NCBI GenBank assembly: GCA_973895155.1
Contig: OZ316894.1
Coordinates: 22,134,001-22,198,000 of the forward strand
Direction: 5' to 3'
Source of the DNA: Marsupella aquatica
Taxonomy: Eukaryota > Marchantiophyta
DNA: 64,000 nucleotides
The notes under the pieces are model-generated. The model did not search any database. It was not told the DNA's origin and was given only the letters and a program-made list of their open reading frames with translations. Positions 11,814-22,246 of the stretch are shown here, one piece after another (the first letter of the stretch is position 1; every line of letters starts with the position of its first letter). A program made the translations under genes and the position numbers.

Positions 11814-12824
11814 AGTAATTGAATAGGTTTGTGTGCCAGCACAATGTTTTAAAACTGCTGGAACCGTGTTTTGGCTTTCCATGAATGATGTTCAAGTTTT
11901 TGATGAGTTATTTGTAATTTTTGTCCTTGACTTTTCTGCGTTGTCTTGCATTGCGGCTGCATTGCAATTTTTTCTAGCAATAAATGGCTCCTTGGAAACA
12001 GAGAAAGCATCAATGAAGCCCTGAGCAGTATGATACTATCTCGATCAGTAAGCTTCCAGTGAGATTGGTTTTTGGAAGTCGAACAAGCACTTTGGGCGAT
12101 CCCAAATTCACCATGGACAAATCCCTAGAAATATTATAATTTTCTAATGTGAGGGATTTTGAACTTTACACAGTTCCAAATTGGCTCAATTGTCGAGAGT
12201 CAGTCAGGTTCGTGACCTGTCCACAATCTTTTTCCTTCCGATTGTATTATTGATGAATATGATTGTTATTTGAGGGGAGCCACCAAAGTGAGGAGAAATG
12301 GGCCAAGACGCAACGGAAGCAATCAAAGAGACATGGAAGAGCATTGTGATTGATGCACAGCTAATTTGAATAGCCAACAACCACATGGAAGGCATCAAGC
12401 TCATGGCATATAAAATACTTCTAGAAAGTGGCGTGAACTAAAAGCACAGGTGACACTTTGCAGACCTTTTGGTAATAAAGGTGACTCTCATTCCTGAAAA
12501 ATCTGGTAAACAAAAACTTGTCATCACAACAGCAGAGAGAGCGTAGGTGCAACTTGAACCTATGGAATGGCATGTGTGATGTCAGAATCCAAATAACCAC
12601 TTTATAGAGTACTGTGAGAGGCGTGTGCTCATTGTAAAAGGTGTCTTTGCAAAAGAAAGTTGCAGAATAAGCCAGCTGACATTGAATTGAATGTATAAAA
12701 AACCTCATGAAAGCGCTTTTTCAGGTAGTCTTTTGTGAATCAATCTCCCTTTCTTGAAAAAATAACTGGCGTACAAAAAGGATTTCTAGATTATGCTAGT
12801 TGAAGTGCAGGATTGGAGCTCAAT

Positions 12825-14207
12825 CTAGGGTACCCTTGCCCTTGCGCTCCTTCTCTGGTCTAGAATGTCAACCTCATTAAGCAGATTGTCCTGTGCTTCT
12901 GGCCCTCCTTCCATGTATTCTCGTCTGGGCACATGTACTCCACTGTATCCACCAGGGTGAGCTGTAATCCCCCGAATCAGCTTAGGGCTAATGTGCTCAC
13001 CACGGTGAATAAGAAAGTTGTGGAGAATGCAACAAGAGTAAATCATAGACCCGATCCTATCTTTTCTTGGTTTCCAAAGAATTCGGCTAAGGATTCTCCA
13101 GGTACCTTTCAGTTGTCCAAATGCTCGTTCCACTGCCATTCGTGCTTGAGAATGTCGATGGTTCCATCTGTCATGTTCATCAGATAAACCATTTGTGAAA
13201 GGGACAATCAACCATGGATACAAGGGATATCCTGCATCCCCAATAATGTACTCCCTCAACACGGAGGTGCCGTCTTGACAGAAATACTCCAAGCCATGCA
13301 GCCTTGTACGTCTATATTCAACATCTCTAAAGAAGGTAGAAACTCTAAGCAATCTGGTATCTTGTATGCTACCTGGCCAACCTGCTACAACATCCAAGAA
13401 CCTGAGGTTAAGATCCACAATGGCCTGCATAGAAACCGACATTTTTTTCTTGAAATCAAAGTAATCCTGGCTACGCTCTGAGGCTGGCAGTTCAACTGGG
13501 AAATGTGTGCCATCGACTGCCCCACAACAGTTGGGGAAACCCCATCGTGCAATGAACTCCAATTTCACTTTTTCAAGCTCTGTTGCACTCGGCCATTGGA
13601 TCAGATGTCTCCCTTGCTTGATTATTGCTTGAATAAACTTCCAGGTGACCTTGACTACAGTTGCATGAGAAACTCCAAACAACTCCCCGATCCGAAGACA
13701 TTGATCTCCTGTGGAAAGCCTTCTAATTGCAATAGCCACCTGCCTCTCGACAGAGAGTTTTCTATTTGGCAGTGTACAGAATGCTGCCGGTGGATTTGTG
13801 ACCATGTCCCCATGAACCATCTCACATATTGCATAAAACGTCCCGGGGCTAACACGGAAAAATTCCTTGAATCTATTAGGATCATCGTAAGGAACAAAGT
13901 CAATAAACAGATAAAACCACTGGATGGTTCTAGGTTTAATGTACCAAGGGCAATCAATCTCTCTTTTTCTCATGAAATAGCTTCTCAGAACTTGAATGAA
14001 GGCCCACACTTGCGGCCAAATCTCATCATCATCACGACGTCTTTTCCTTGACTCGAAATTGAACACTCTATTCAGCTGTGATGGATTTGTGAGCCTCCCA
14101 ATATGAAGCCCAGGAAGAAGCGTAACAAGAATTGGCACAGACGTTGCTGCATAGCTCATCACCAATGCAGCCAGGGAATCCAGCAGAACCTCATCTTCAA
14201 ATTCCAT
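12825..14207 (-). CDS. PIF/Harbinger DDE transposase (HARBI1-like), apparently intact
   Basis: A 460-residue transposase of the DDE superfamily endonuclease type (Pfam DDE_Tnp_4), which cuts and pastes the surrounding element. A helix-turn-helix stretch (RRLSTGDQCLRIGELFGVSHATV is its core region, about residues 160-190) precedes the catalytic fold. All three acidic catalytic residues are in place: D232 in GAVDGTHF, D324 in IGDAGYP and E360 in RMAVERAFGQLKG. The frame is open throughout. I chose the ATG at 14205-14207 (MEFEDEV) because the eight codons upstream begin with GTG. Its partner ORF1 on the other strand is disrupted, so this copy would need an ORF1 protein from elsewhere. Confidence 0.93.
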   Translation of the reverse strand: MEFEDEVLLDSLAALVMSYAATSVPILVTLLPGLHIGRLTNPSQLNRVFNFESRKRRRDDDEIWPQVWAFIQVLRSYFMRKREIDCPWYIKPRTIQWFYLFIDFVPYDDPNRFKEFFRVSPGTFYAICEMVHGDMVTNPPAAFCTLPNRKLSVERQVAIAIRRLSTGDQCLRIGELFGVSHATVVKVTWKFIQAIIKQGRHLIQWPSATELEKVKLEFIARWGFPNCCGAVDGTHFPVELPASERSQDYFDFKKKMSVSMQAIVDLNLRFLDVVAGWPGSIQDTRLLRVSTFFRDVEYRRTRLHGLEYFCQDGTSVLREYIIGDAGYPLYPWLIVPFTNGLSDEHDRWNHRHSQARMAVERAFGQLKGTWRILSRILWKPRKDRIGSMIYSCCILHNFLIHRGEHISPKLIRGITAHPGGYSGVHVPRREYMEGGPEAQDNLLNEVDILDQRRSARARVP

Positions 14208-14536
14208 CTCAACAATAAAAATGGAGCTCACTGCAGCAAACGAAATTGAAACCTCTCCGCAGCAGAAATAAAATCAATCAAGAGGGGAACAAGCACGGGC
14301 GCAAGACAACAGAGGTGGCATTTTAGACAGTGCAAGAGTCCTCTTTCAACACTCACAGGAGAGATCGATAGGAAAATAATGGACCGACGGTTAAGGTGAC
14401 CGTCGTTCAAATTTACCGGTACACCGTCAATGCTACTGCGTGGGAAAAGTTCTTAGGGGGCCCATGGAAAGAGATGTGATAGGGCCCCTCAAACGCTGTT
14501 TCAGGGCCGGGCCGAAGGAGGGTGAGGGTCGGTGTG

Positions 14537-14557
14537 AGGGCTGATGGAACAGTGTTC
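14537..14557 (-). repeat. Harbinger right terminal inverted repeat
   Basis: On the plus strand it reads AGGGCTGATGGAAC followed by AGTGTTC, the reverse complement of the left repeat with three mismatches. The TTA target duplication follows at 14558-14560. Confidence 0.92.
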
Positions 14558-14560
14558 TTA

Positions 14561-15239
14561 AGGCCTCTAGCCATATTCTCCTTTGTGGCCCTCTTATGTG
14601 GTTACTCTTGAGCTTTCCTAGGTTTTTCAGTTTAGTGCTAAGTAGGGCTTTTAATTAGCTCCTTTGCGGTTGTGCCTCTTGGGTGTTTCGGCCTTTCTGG
14701 TCACGGGCGCTTTTTGGTCGGTCAGCCATTTTCGAGTCTACAACTTTTTCCTCCGGGTTTCCGAGTGCTGACCGCGACCGGACCGGCACTAACCAGCCCG
14801 GTTTGAAGTGACAGGCAACTTGCCGAGTTGCCCGACACGTAAACTCGGCATTTGCCGGATTAAAAAGCCTCTATTTGACGCATATTTGCACTTATTCCCC
14901 GGCCCGGCCCGAATTTCTCTTGGCCCGGCCCGAACTCTTCCCGGCCTCCTCCCGGACCCTGACGCCCTTCCCCTCCCGGCACCCGGCCCGGCCCCTCCCC
15001 TCACCCGGACCCGGCCCGTCCCGGCCCTGCCCTGCCCTGCCCTGCACCTGCCCTGCCCTGCACCTGCCCTGCCGGCCTCCCCTCCTCCCTGCCGGCCCGG
15101 CCCGGCCCGGCCCTCCTCCCGAACCCCTCCTCCCCTCTTCCCGAACCCCCCTCCTCCCTCCTGAAGTTACAGTAGGTGAAGTGTGGTTTCCGAACATGCT
15201 GCAGTTCGAATTTTGCTGCTGCTTTGCAAAGGGTGGGAA
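14561..15239. repeat. Non-coding region with GC-rich CCCTGCC/CCCGGCC island
   Basis: Positions about 14890-15165 are built of short C/G-rich motifs (CCCGGCC, CCCTGCC, CCTCCTCCC). Both strands yield proline/arginine- or glycine/arginine-rich ORFs that are artefacts of the simple repeat. The part before it (14561-14720) faintly resembles the right edge of the segmental duplication (GGTTACTC, CTAGGTTTTTCAGTT, TAGGGT). It lies upstream of the 168-codon ORF and could include its promoter. Confidence 0.6.
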
Positions 15240-15461
15240 GTCGTCCATGCTGCCTAGTGCTGTGAAGCTCGTCGATGCCCGTTGCTGCTGTGAACCGATG
15301 GGATGCTGGTTAGTGTTGTCAACTTCGTCGATGTTGCTTGCGCGGTGAAGGTCGTCCATGCTGCCTAGTGCTGTGAAGCTCGTCGATGCCGGTTGCTGCT
15401 GTGAACCGATGGGATGCTGGTTAGTGTTGTCAACTTCGTCGAGGCTGCTTGGTGCTGTGAA
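15240..15461. repeat. 111-bp tandem duplication
   Basis: Two nearly identical copies start with GTCGTCCATGCTGCC at 15240 and 15351. They include the segment CCGATGGGATGCTGG and end at CGGTGAAG/GCTGTGAAG. Degenerate GCTGTGAAG units continue to about 15590. It is directly upstream of the ORF at 15648. Confidence 0.85.
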
Positions 15462-15647
15462 GCTCGCTGTGAAGGTCGAGGCTGCTTGGTGATGTGAAGC
15501 CCGCTGTGAAGGTGGAGGTTGCGTTGGCCGGTGAAGGCTCTGTTGTGCGTCCTGTGAAGGACCAAGTTGCGCTGTGAAGTTTACAGAACGGAAACCTCGA
15601 GGTGCACGGCTTGCTGATCGAACAGAGAGTCGAAGAAGTCAAGGAGG

Positions 15648-16154
15648 ATGTCTAAACTCTCCGTGGAGGAGAGATTGCTTTCGGTAGAGAAAAGGTTAAG
15701 CAGATATCGAAAAGAAACACGGAAAGACAAGAAACATTACGAGGAGTTGCTGAAGAAAAGCGATGACAAGATCGAGAAGTTGAAAAGATCTATTCACATG
15801 GATGCCCTTGCGTGGGCTCCCATGTATATTTCAATTATTGCTGGGGAGCTAGTTAACTTTCTGATGGGGACTCAGCTTAGAATCCATGTACCAAGTGCTC
15901 CAGTGCTTAGAAACTTTCGGTTTCTCACAACTTTGGCTAATGCATTGGGGAAAACACATAGTGACACAGAAGCACTATGCAGTAGGGTGATAGTGCAGCG
16001 CAACATGCATGCTCATTGTATTAGCAAAACAAATTTGCTTAGATGTACCAAAAGATGTAGAGGTTTGTTTAAGAGACATAAAAAAGTAAAAGATATCATT
16101 CCTGATCAATTTCTGCTCTTGGTAGCAGGGAAAGATGTAGAACTAGAATTGTAG
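15648..16154 (+). CDS. Hypothetical 168-residue coiled-coil protein
   Basis: Not recognised. The frame runs from ATG (MSKLSVEERL) to TAG with no intron. Residues 1-50 are highly charged with heptad-like spacing and predict a coiled coil (SVEKRLSRYRKETRKDKKHYEELL). Residues 53-110 are less polar (WAPMYISIIAGELVNFLMG, LTTLANALGK), and the C-terminus is basic (RCTKRCRGLFKRHKKVK) and ends acidic. The stop lies four bases before the start of segmental copy B, and copy A has no equivalent ORF in front of it. It may be a host gene, a gene carried by a mobile element, or an exon. The coding-like composition and open length support it only moderately. Confidence 0.5.
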   Translation: MSKLSVEERLLSVEKRLSRYRKETRKDKKHYEELLKKSDDKIEKLKRSIHMDALAWAPMYISIIAGELVNFLMGTQLRIHVPSAPVLRNFRFLTTLANALGKTHSDTEALCSRVIVQRNMHAHCISKTNLLRCTKRCRGLFKRHKKVKDIIPDQFLLLVAGKDVELEL

Positions 16155-18148
16155 AAGATTTTGGACTCGTAAGCATTTCATAAGAATCATCTTGTGTTGT
16201 TTCGCTTCGTGATTTTAGTGCCAGAGGTCATGAGGTGAACATCTATATGTCTTTCTCAAAGTTTGCCGAGATACTGCATAGTTTAGGACTGCAATTGAGG
16301 TCGATGGTGTAATGATCCTCCCAGCTTCGTCACCTGGCTGTGGACTTGACAATTGATTAATGAATTTGAATTTGTAAGAAATTAATCGTTCTTTCTGTGT
16401 TGATGATGCGGATGTCTCCCAAACATTTAAGCTAGATTGTTCTTCTTTCCTCCCGTCCTCTCCTAACAGCATCTTTCATAATTCAATTCTTGAGCTGAAC
16501 CTTCATTAATCTTCTAGAACCTCGTTCAAAAGCGGGTTTTTCAAAGTACTTGTAGTATTGAGGTCGATGGATTAGTTTGTACACTAGAAAATGGACTGAT
16601 TGCTTTTATACCAGGGCAGTTATTGAAATTCCAATTGGATCTTTCCTCCATAGGATTTACTTCTGTACCCTTTGTTTCTAATGTCATCTAATCTGCCTAC
16701 TTGGAGTCTTTGGCGGTCAAGCCCACTACATATACAATAGGACAGTCCTTCGAGTCAGCATCGGATCTGAGGACCAAGAATTGCTTTGTTTGCCACTGAA
16801 CTGTGTGCCTACCTTCCATAAGCTGATGTTTATTTTGGTTGTCATTGCAGTGGATGTTCATTGTCCCAGTCACTTTAATTTTGGTGAATGCAGACACTCA
16901 ATTTGCAAACTTGCCGGAAGAGGGAGCTCCTGGTCAGGGAGCTGCAGGGACGCAGCCCGCGAGTTGGTGGTCCGGGGGGGGGGGAGCTGCTCGCAGCCGG
17001 TGACTGACAGTTGCTCTTAGATTAATGCTGCTCTTTGTCGATGTAGCTTAAATTTCTGCTATCTGGCATCAAGCTTGTATCGACATGTAGTTAGCGGTTC
17101 AACCCTACCGCCCCTGCTGTTCTGCTTAGATTAGTGATGAGTTCCACATTTAATGTACAGGGGTGTAATTTTTCTCTGTAGGTACCTGTCCAGATGCCAT
17201 TGAACTGTGCAATCAGTGCACTAAGAGTGGCTGTTTCAGGAGACCTATGGCCTACGGAGGCTTGTCAAAGCTTTCTCTTAGGCGTTAATGAACTCGAATG
17301 AATATTCCCGGATGGGTTGCCAAAACTTGATCCAATAGAGGTAACTTCTTTTTTGTTTCTTACATTCTTTCCTTTTTGTCAACGTTCTGTTTGATATTTA
17401 GGTTAGTATGGGTATTTTATGTCAGTCATGAAGACGTCTCTCTGTCATAAGATGATAATTGAGTCGATTGCTGTTAGCAATTTAGTTAATTGAAACAATC
17501 AGCTCATGGGTCGACATTAGAGGGCAAAGACAGTATTGAGGAACGAACTGACTTGTGGAATAAACTCTCTGAATAGGCCTATTTACTGAACTTGATCATC
17601 ACCTATTTACTGAACTTGATCATCAGCAAGTGGTTGTTCTCTCGAGTGTTTCCTACCTGTAGACTTTGCTAAACCCAATATATTTTACGATACTAGCATT
17701 AAAATCAGTTTTCTAGTCGTACCCAAGGTAGTTCAATGACATGCAATGATCTGCTCCTCGGGTCTGCTCCACTATCTCTCCAGCGCCAACAATAACTCCA
17801 GCCAGAGAATTATGAACTCCAAAATGAGAATACGAAGAAATCTGGCTCTGATTCATGTGGTAGAAGCCAAACTCATGTGCTGCGTCTTTGAAGTACCGTA
17901 AAGAATGTGCGAGGTTTCCAAGACAGGATAAGGTCGATTTCAGCTGAGTTGATCACAAATTCTCCTCGTTCTCATTTTGCTGCTGCTGGTATCTCTGCTC
18001 CACTGCACATTCTGTGTTGATATAGAAGCCAGCATCAGATTCTGCATTTCCAACCTAGTCTACATATCATGGGAAGAGCCGAAGGCAGGACTTGGACAAA
18101 TTTGTCTGAACACCGAATTAAGTTTTTCCTCATCTCATTGTCCTCCTG

Positions 18149-18916
18149 CTAGTATCCCTGTTGCTGTTTCAGAGCCTGCTCCAACTGTGCAATGCGTTGG
18201 TCTTTCTCCCGGAGATGGTTTTGATCACTGTCAATTTTGGATTCTGCGTCCGCCAATCTCTTCTTAAACGTTTTGATCTCCTTTTCCCAAGCCTCGTCTG
18301 TCACCTCGAAAAGCCCATGGGCTACCCGTACAAGTCGCCAAATTGTAAGGATCACAAGCAATCCAACCGTGTCTGTGTCGAGAAAGATTTCTAAAAACAG
18401 AGCTGTACCAACCACAAATGCTTCCAGCACAGGATGGCGGAAAAAGTAGAGGCCATTAGAAACCAACAGAAGTATGACATTCAAAGCGAGGACCGACAAA
18501 ATGGCAATGGAGATCCAGAAGACAACCCTCCAGGGCTCCGTTTTTCGAACTAATCCACACATTGGCAATTCTCGAGGTAAGCAGAGCAGACATTCAAGTC
18601 AGTGGTCTTGTTCTGGATGGTCCTGAGTATGTCAACAGCCGTAGCAAAGAGATCTACCAGCAAGAGAGAAACAATGAAGACGGGAACTGGAGTGGATTCC
18701 AGATACTGCGCCAAATCCTTCCGCCATTGCGCCCGAGTATCTTGTTCGATGATCCCGGCACGGAAGTCAAAAGCGGCCTTCTGCTTCTTTGCCCAAAAGC
18801 TCGATATGTTCTTTAGCGAGCCTTTGAGCTCGTCGAAACCGCCCGAATCAACAACTCCGTGATAGTCTACTGCTGCTTGATCTTCCCAGCAACTTCTGGC
18901 TCAAATTGTCTGCCAT
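18149..18916 (-). pseudogene. Hv1 proton-channel pseudogene (duplicate of 3074-3844)
   Basis: The second copy of the channel gene has lost its frame twice. An extra base in the early codons (CTTCCC for CTTCC on the plus strand near 18886) breaks it just after the start. A 2-base insertion near 18550 in the S1-S2 linker creates a TAG and another shift. It also lacks six bases coding Gly-Tyr before S3 (RHPVLEAF against RHPGYVLDAF) and turns the S3 aspartate into glutamate. The open part (18149-18550) still spells S2-S4 and the coiled coil with the S4 motif WRLVRVAHG. It is therefore a recent pseudogene, unless splicing or sequencing error explains both shifts. Confidence 0.85.
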
Positions 18917-20103
18917 TCCAAGAGCTAGCTGCTCTCCCTTTCACACCTACGAAGAGGATGATGTTCGAGCACAGCAGCACTCGCTCCAAACCGTCGCTTA
19001 AAAGCTTCAGAAAGCAATCGAACGTGGATGGTTGCCAAGGACGACCTCACGGCTGTCCAGTGTCATTCCGCTCAGCTCAACTTCACGTCTCAAATCATGA
19101 TCCATGACAACCCAGCTCCTTCGTGCTTATAGGGAAAGAGGCAAACAAGTCTCAAGTGAAATTGATCTTCCAACCGTTGTGCACTTCGCTCAAACTAGAG
19201 AAAGTACCACAGCATTTGTCAAAACCCAAGAAGGGTAAAAAATACTCCTTGTGAAGCAGCAGTCGATAGGATTCCTCAATCGATCTGTTGCACATTCCAC
19301 CAATTTATGAATTTTCTTAGAGTTCGTCTGGACGCTAAGAAATACAGATCCTCTTCCTCGATCTCCCTTGCATTCAATAGTCAAAACGAATCCATGATTT
19401 TCTTAGCCTTGGTCTTTTCTTTCTCAAAGAAAACACGGAGAGTCTCGTCAAGAAGCAGTACGACCGAATGGGTATTTGGGCTCCTCTTGCAGAGTCTTAG
19501 CAAAGCTATGATTTTACTGCAAACCCTCTTTCCATCCAGAGTTCACACGCGAATAAAGCAAAGAGCAGGGACAAAGATTTCTCTGCTCCTGCACTCGGTT
19601 TCAATTTCAAAGAACGTCCTAAATTCAGTGCAGCTCATCCGCCCTTGTCGAATCATCCATTATTTCCTGATCCGCCAGTGAGGAACTTTGAAATCCTCAC
19701 TCTCACAAATAGATTGCATTCTGAGCTGGGCAGTCTCATCTCGCTTTCTCGTTTCACCTGACTCGGGACCTACAATACCAATCTCCAACTAACTGCGAAT
19801 TGCTGCCCCCAATTGAGAATCAAGGATTGGGTCGAGAGAAGGTGCAACCACAGAACTGTAGTTGCAGGAAACAGAAATTCCAACAACATTTCACATGATT
19901 TTATTTCACCTTAATTTCGGGGTCCACTACTCATGGGTTGTGGAGATTTCGGCTCTGACTTCATGATAATTGTTCCTGTCCTTGGTTTATTCCCGAATGT
20001 GCTTGTTGTACTGCAAGTGCAGTGGAGTGGTCCCTCCTCGATATTCTCTCTAATCTTCCAGTGTGAATTTTACTGAACACTGTCAAAAAAACAGAAACAA
20101 AAG

Positions 20104-20315
20104 GCTTAATGTGCTATAGATCACATTGCCACAAAGCAAAAGGCGTGCAACCTGGACACATGATCCCACACTCGAAAGACCCAATCAAAGGGAAGCAAAC
20201 ACTGCACAAAAAAAAAACAAAAAAAAGGCTGAGTGTGCTACAGATCACATTGCCACAAAGCAAAACGGGAGACATGATCCAACACTCGAAAGACTCAATC
20301 AAAGGGCAGAAAGCA
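20104..20315. repeat. 118-bp-type tandem pair in copy B
   Basis: Counterpart of 5119-5343. Two copies of a segment with ATCACATTGCCACAAAGC and ATGATCC are separated by an A-rich run; the second copy has a 10-base deletion. Confidence 0.7.
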
Positions 20316-21439
20316 AAGAGCTAGAAAAGCCCTAAGGACCCAAGCAGAGGCTTCAAAAATGTTCAGATGAGTAGGTCGTTTTACATTGACTTGGATGCCA
20401 AAAAAGTTTTGATGCAAATCTTTCCTTTTGTGCTAATTTTTGCCATTTCTTGCCTCTTTTGTGACAGAACGTGACAGAACTCGGAACTTGCACTAAAACA
20501 GTCCTTCCCTATTCTGATAGGTCTATTTTCATTGAAAGTTATGGTTGGTCAACTTATAACCTCATAGCAGTCTTCAGTATTTTCTGTAGACTTTCCTTAT
20601 GATTCTTATTTCACAGTTGTCAGAGTTGGGTGAGGTATGTAAATCTTACTTCACATTTGTCAGATTTTGGTGATGTTACAGTGTGCTCAAGTCAAGCAAT
20701 TTATAGTGAATTTCTAGAGGTGGATACTAGTGTGCCTCAACAGAGACTTTCCCCTTCAGTTGAGTACATCCATTTCCCACGTGTGACCCTAGTTGTCCCA
20801 CTTGTGACCCTAGTTACTTAGGACACTAGACGTGTACCATTAGATAATGACACTATTGGACTGTTAGATCTTTATTACTAGTTGTTTCTTTCTAGGTTTT
20901 TGGTTACTTGGCATGTGCCCTTTTCTTTTGGGTTTCGTGTTTGTCATCTGTATACCTTTTTGCTTTAATTTACTCTGTTGTACTTTGTTTGGCACTTGTT
21001 AGACGATATTTAATTTTCTTCTTTCTTTTGGAGGTGCTTTTGGGTTCTGAGGGCATGATTAGGTTGATGGTTGTTCCAGTTTGGCTTATCCCCCAATGTG
21101 CTTGTCTTACTTACAGTGAAGTGGGGCATCCTTGAGTTTTCTCCCTAATCTTCCTTTGTATTTTTAATTGAAAGTTTTATGGGTGGTCATAACTCATAAC
21201 CTCATAGCAGCTTCAACGTTCTTCTAGACTCTCAATGTGAATCTTCCTATTTTTGTCTGAGGTTTTGGGTCATAACCATGTAGCCAGTCTGGACACTCCG
21301 GGTACTCCCTCATCCTGTCCTTGATTTAGATTTGTGTTATCGGGGTTAGTTATGTGTAAACAAAAAACACTAATGTACGCATGATGGGATTAGTGCTGGC
21401 CATTTTATTAAGTGACAACAGTACCTAAGAGATATACAC

Positions 21440-21890
21440 GTATAGATACACTACTGTGCATATGAAATATAATTGGCAAAAATGGTCTGCTCAGGTCATG
21501 TGTCATCAAATTTACTTTGGAGTTTTGTCAAAGGAGTGAATCATTTCAGATATCATGGAGTCACTCAGAACTTAAAATCAAGTTTATTGTACTAACTTGA
21601 CTACCCATTCTTTGAATGTAAATAGAGGTGAGAACATTCAAGCGTGTTGCCCTTTCAATTTTTAAATTTTTTAAATTTTCAATGATTCTCACTCAATTGG
21701 TTTCTAGTGACTCCTGGAATGGAGATAATCAAGCATCAAGCTTTTACTGAATTAAAGAAAGAATGAAATATAAGGTTGCAATAAGTTTGCCCTTAAGAAT
21801 TATTAATGGCCATGTAAGGCTCCACACAAAGTAGGAGCAATTAGGGGTAAATGAACCACACTGTTGGGTGGAATGCGAGTTTAAAGAAAA
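21440..21890. mobile_element. 451-bp segment present only in duplication copy B
   Basis: Copy A reads GATATACAC directly followed by TATCTCCAGCAGG. In copy B the same two halves are separated by 451 AT-rich bases. This is either an insertion in B or a deletion in A. No terminal inverted repeat, poly(A) or coding sequence is visible, and any target duplication would be two bases (AC). Confidence 0.5.
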
Positions 21891-22246
21891 CTATCTCCAG
21901 CAGGATTCGAGCCTGACAACTGCCCTGCCCCACTCACCTGCTGTACCACCTTACTAATCTACATAGCTAGTAAATCAAGACCGGACACTAGGATAAGGGC
22001 CCACAATCTAGTGTGCATGCCATTGTGAGATTGTCTTTGCTCAACAATCTTGGCCGTCTCACTGACTAATAAAGTTGTATACACAAATGTCTGATGGAAT
22101 GACTCTACACTTGGTAAGTGATTGGGTTACTCCGGGGTTCTACCAGACTTTTCAGTTCCCCGCTCAATAGGGTGTTAGCCTCACGGCTCCTTTGTAGGTT
22201 TCTTTTTTGGTCCTTGTTCCTTGTAGGCTTTTGGTTGGGATCCCCT

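Larger units (their letters stand above)
10375..14557. mobile_element. PIF/Harbinger DNA transposon, complete with TIRs and TSDs
   Basis: The element is bounded by imperfect 21-bp terminal inverted repeats (10375-10395 and 14537-14557; 18 of 21 match) that share GTTCCATCAGCCCT. Each is flanked directly by TTA (10372-10374 and 14558-14560), the 3-bp target duplication typical of PIF/Harbinger. Inside are the two expected convergent genes: a Myb/trihelix-like DNA-binding ORF on the plus strand (broken) and a DDE transposase on the minus strand (open). Total length is 4,183 bp. The 11814-12824 spacer between the gene 3' ends shows no further gene. Confidence 0.93.
16158..22246. repeat. Segmental duplication, copy B (carries Hv1 pseudogene)
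   Basis: Collinear with 1134-6758 in the same orientation, with scattered substitutions and small indels. Differences include a partial repeat of CTATTTACTGAACTTGATCATC at about 17577-17621 and a 451-bp segment absent from copy A (21440-21890). No intact gene is seen: 16158-18148 lies downstream of the Hv1 remnant and 18917-22246 upstream of it. Confidence 0.9.

Noticed and set aside
14808-15359. Proline/arginine- and glycine/arginine-rich ORFs
   Set aside because: They are translations of a CCCTGCC/CCCGGCC simple-repeat island and exist on both strands at once.
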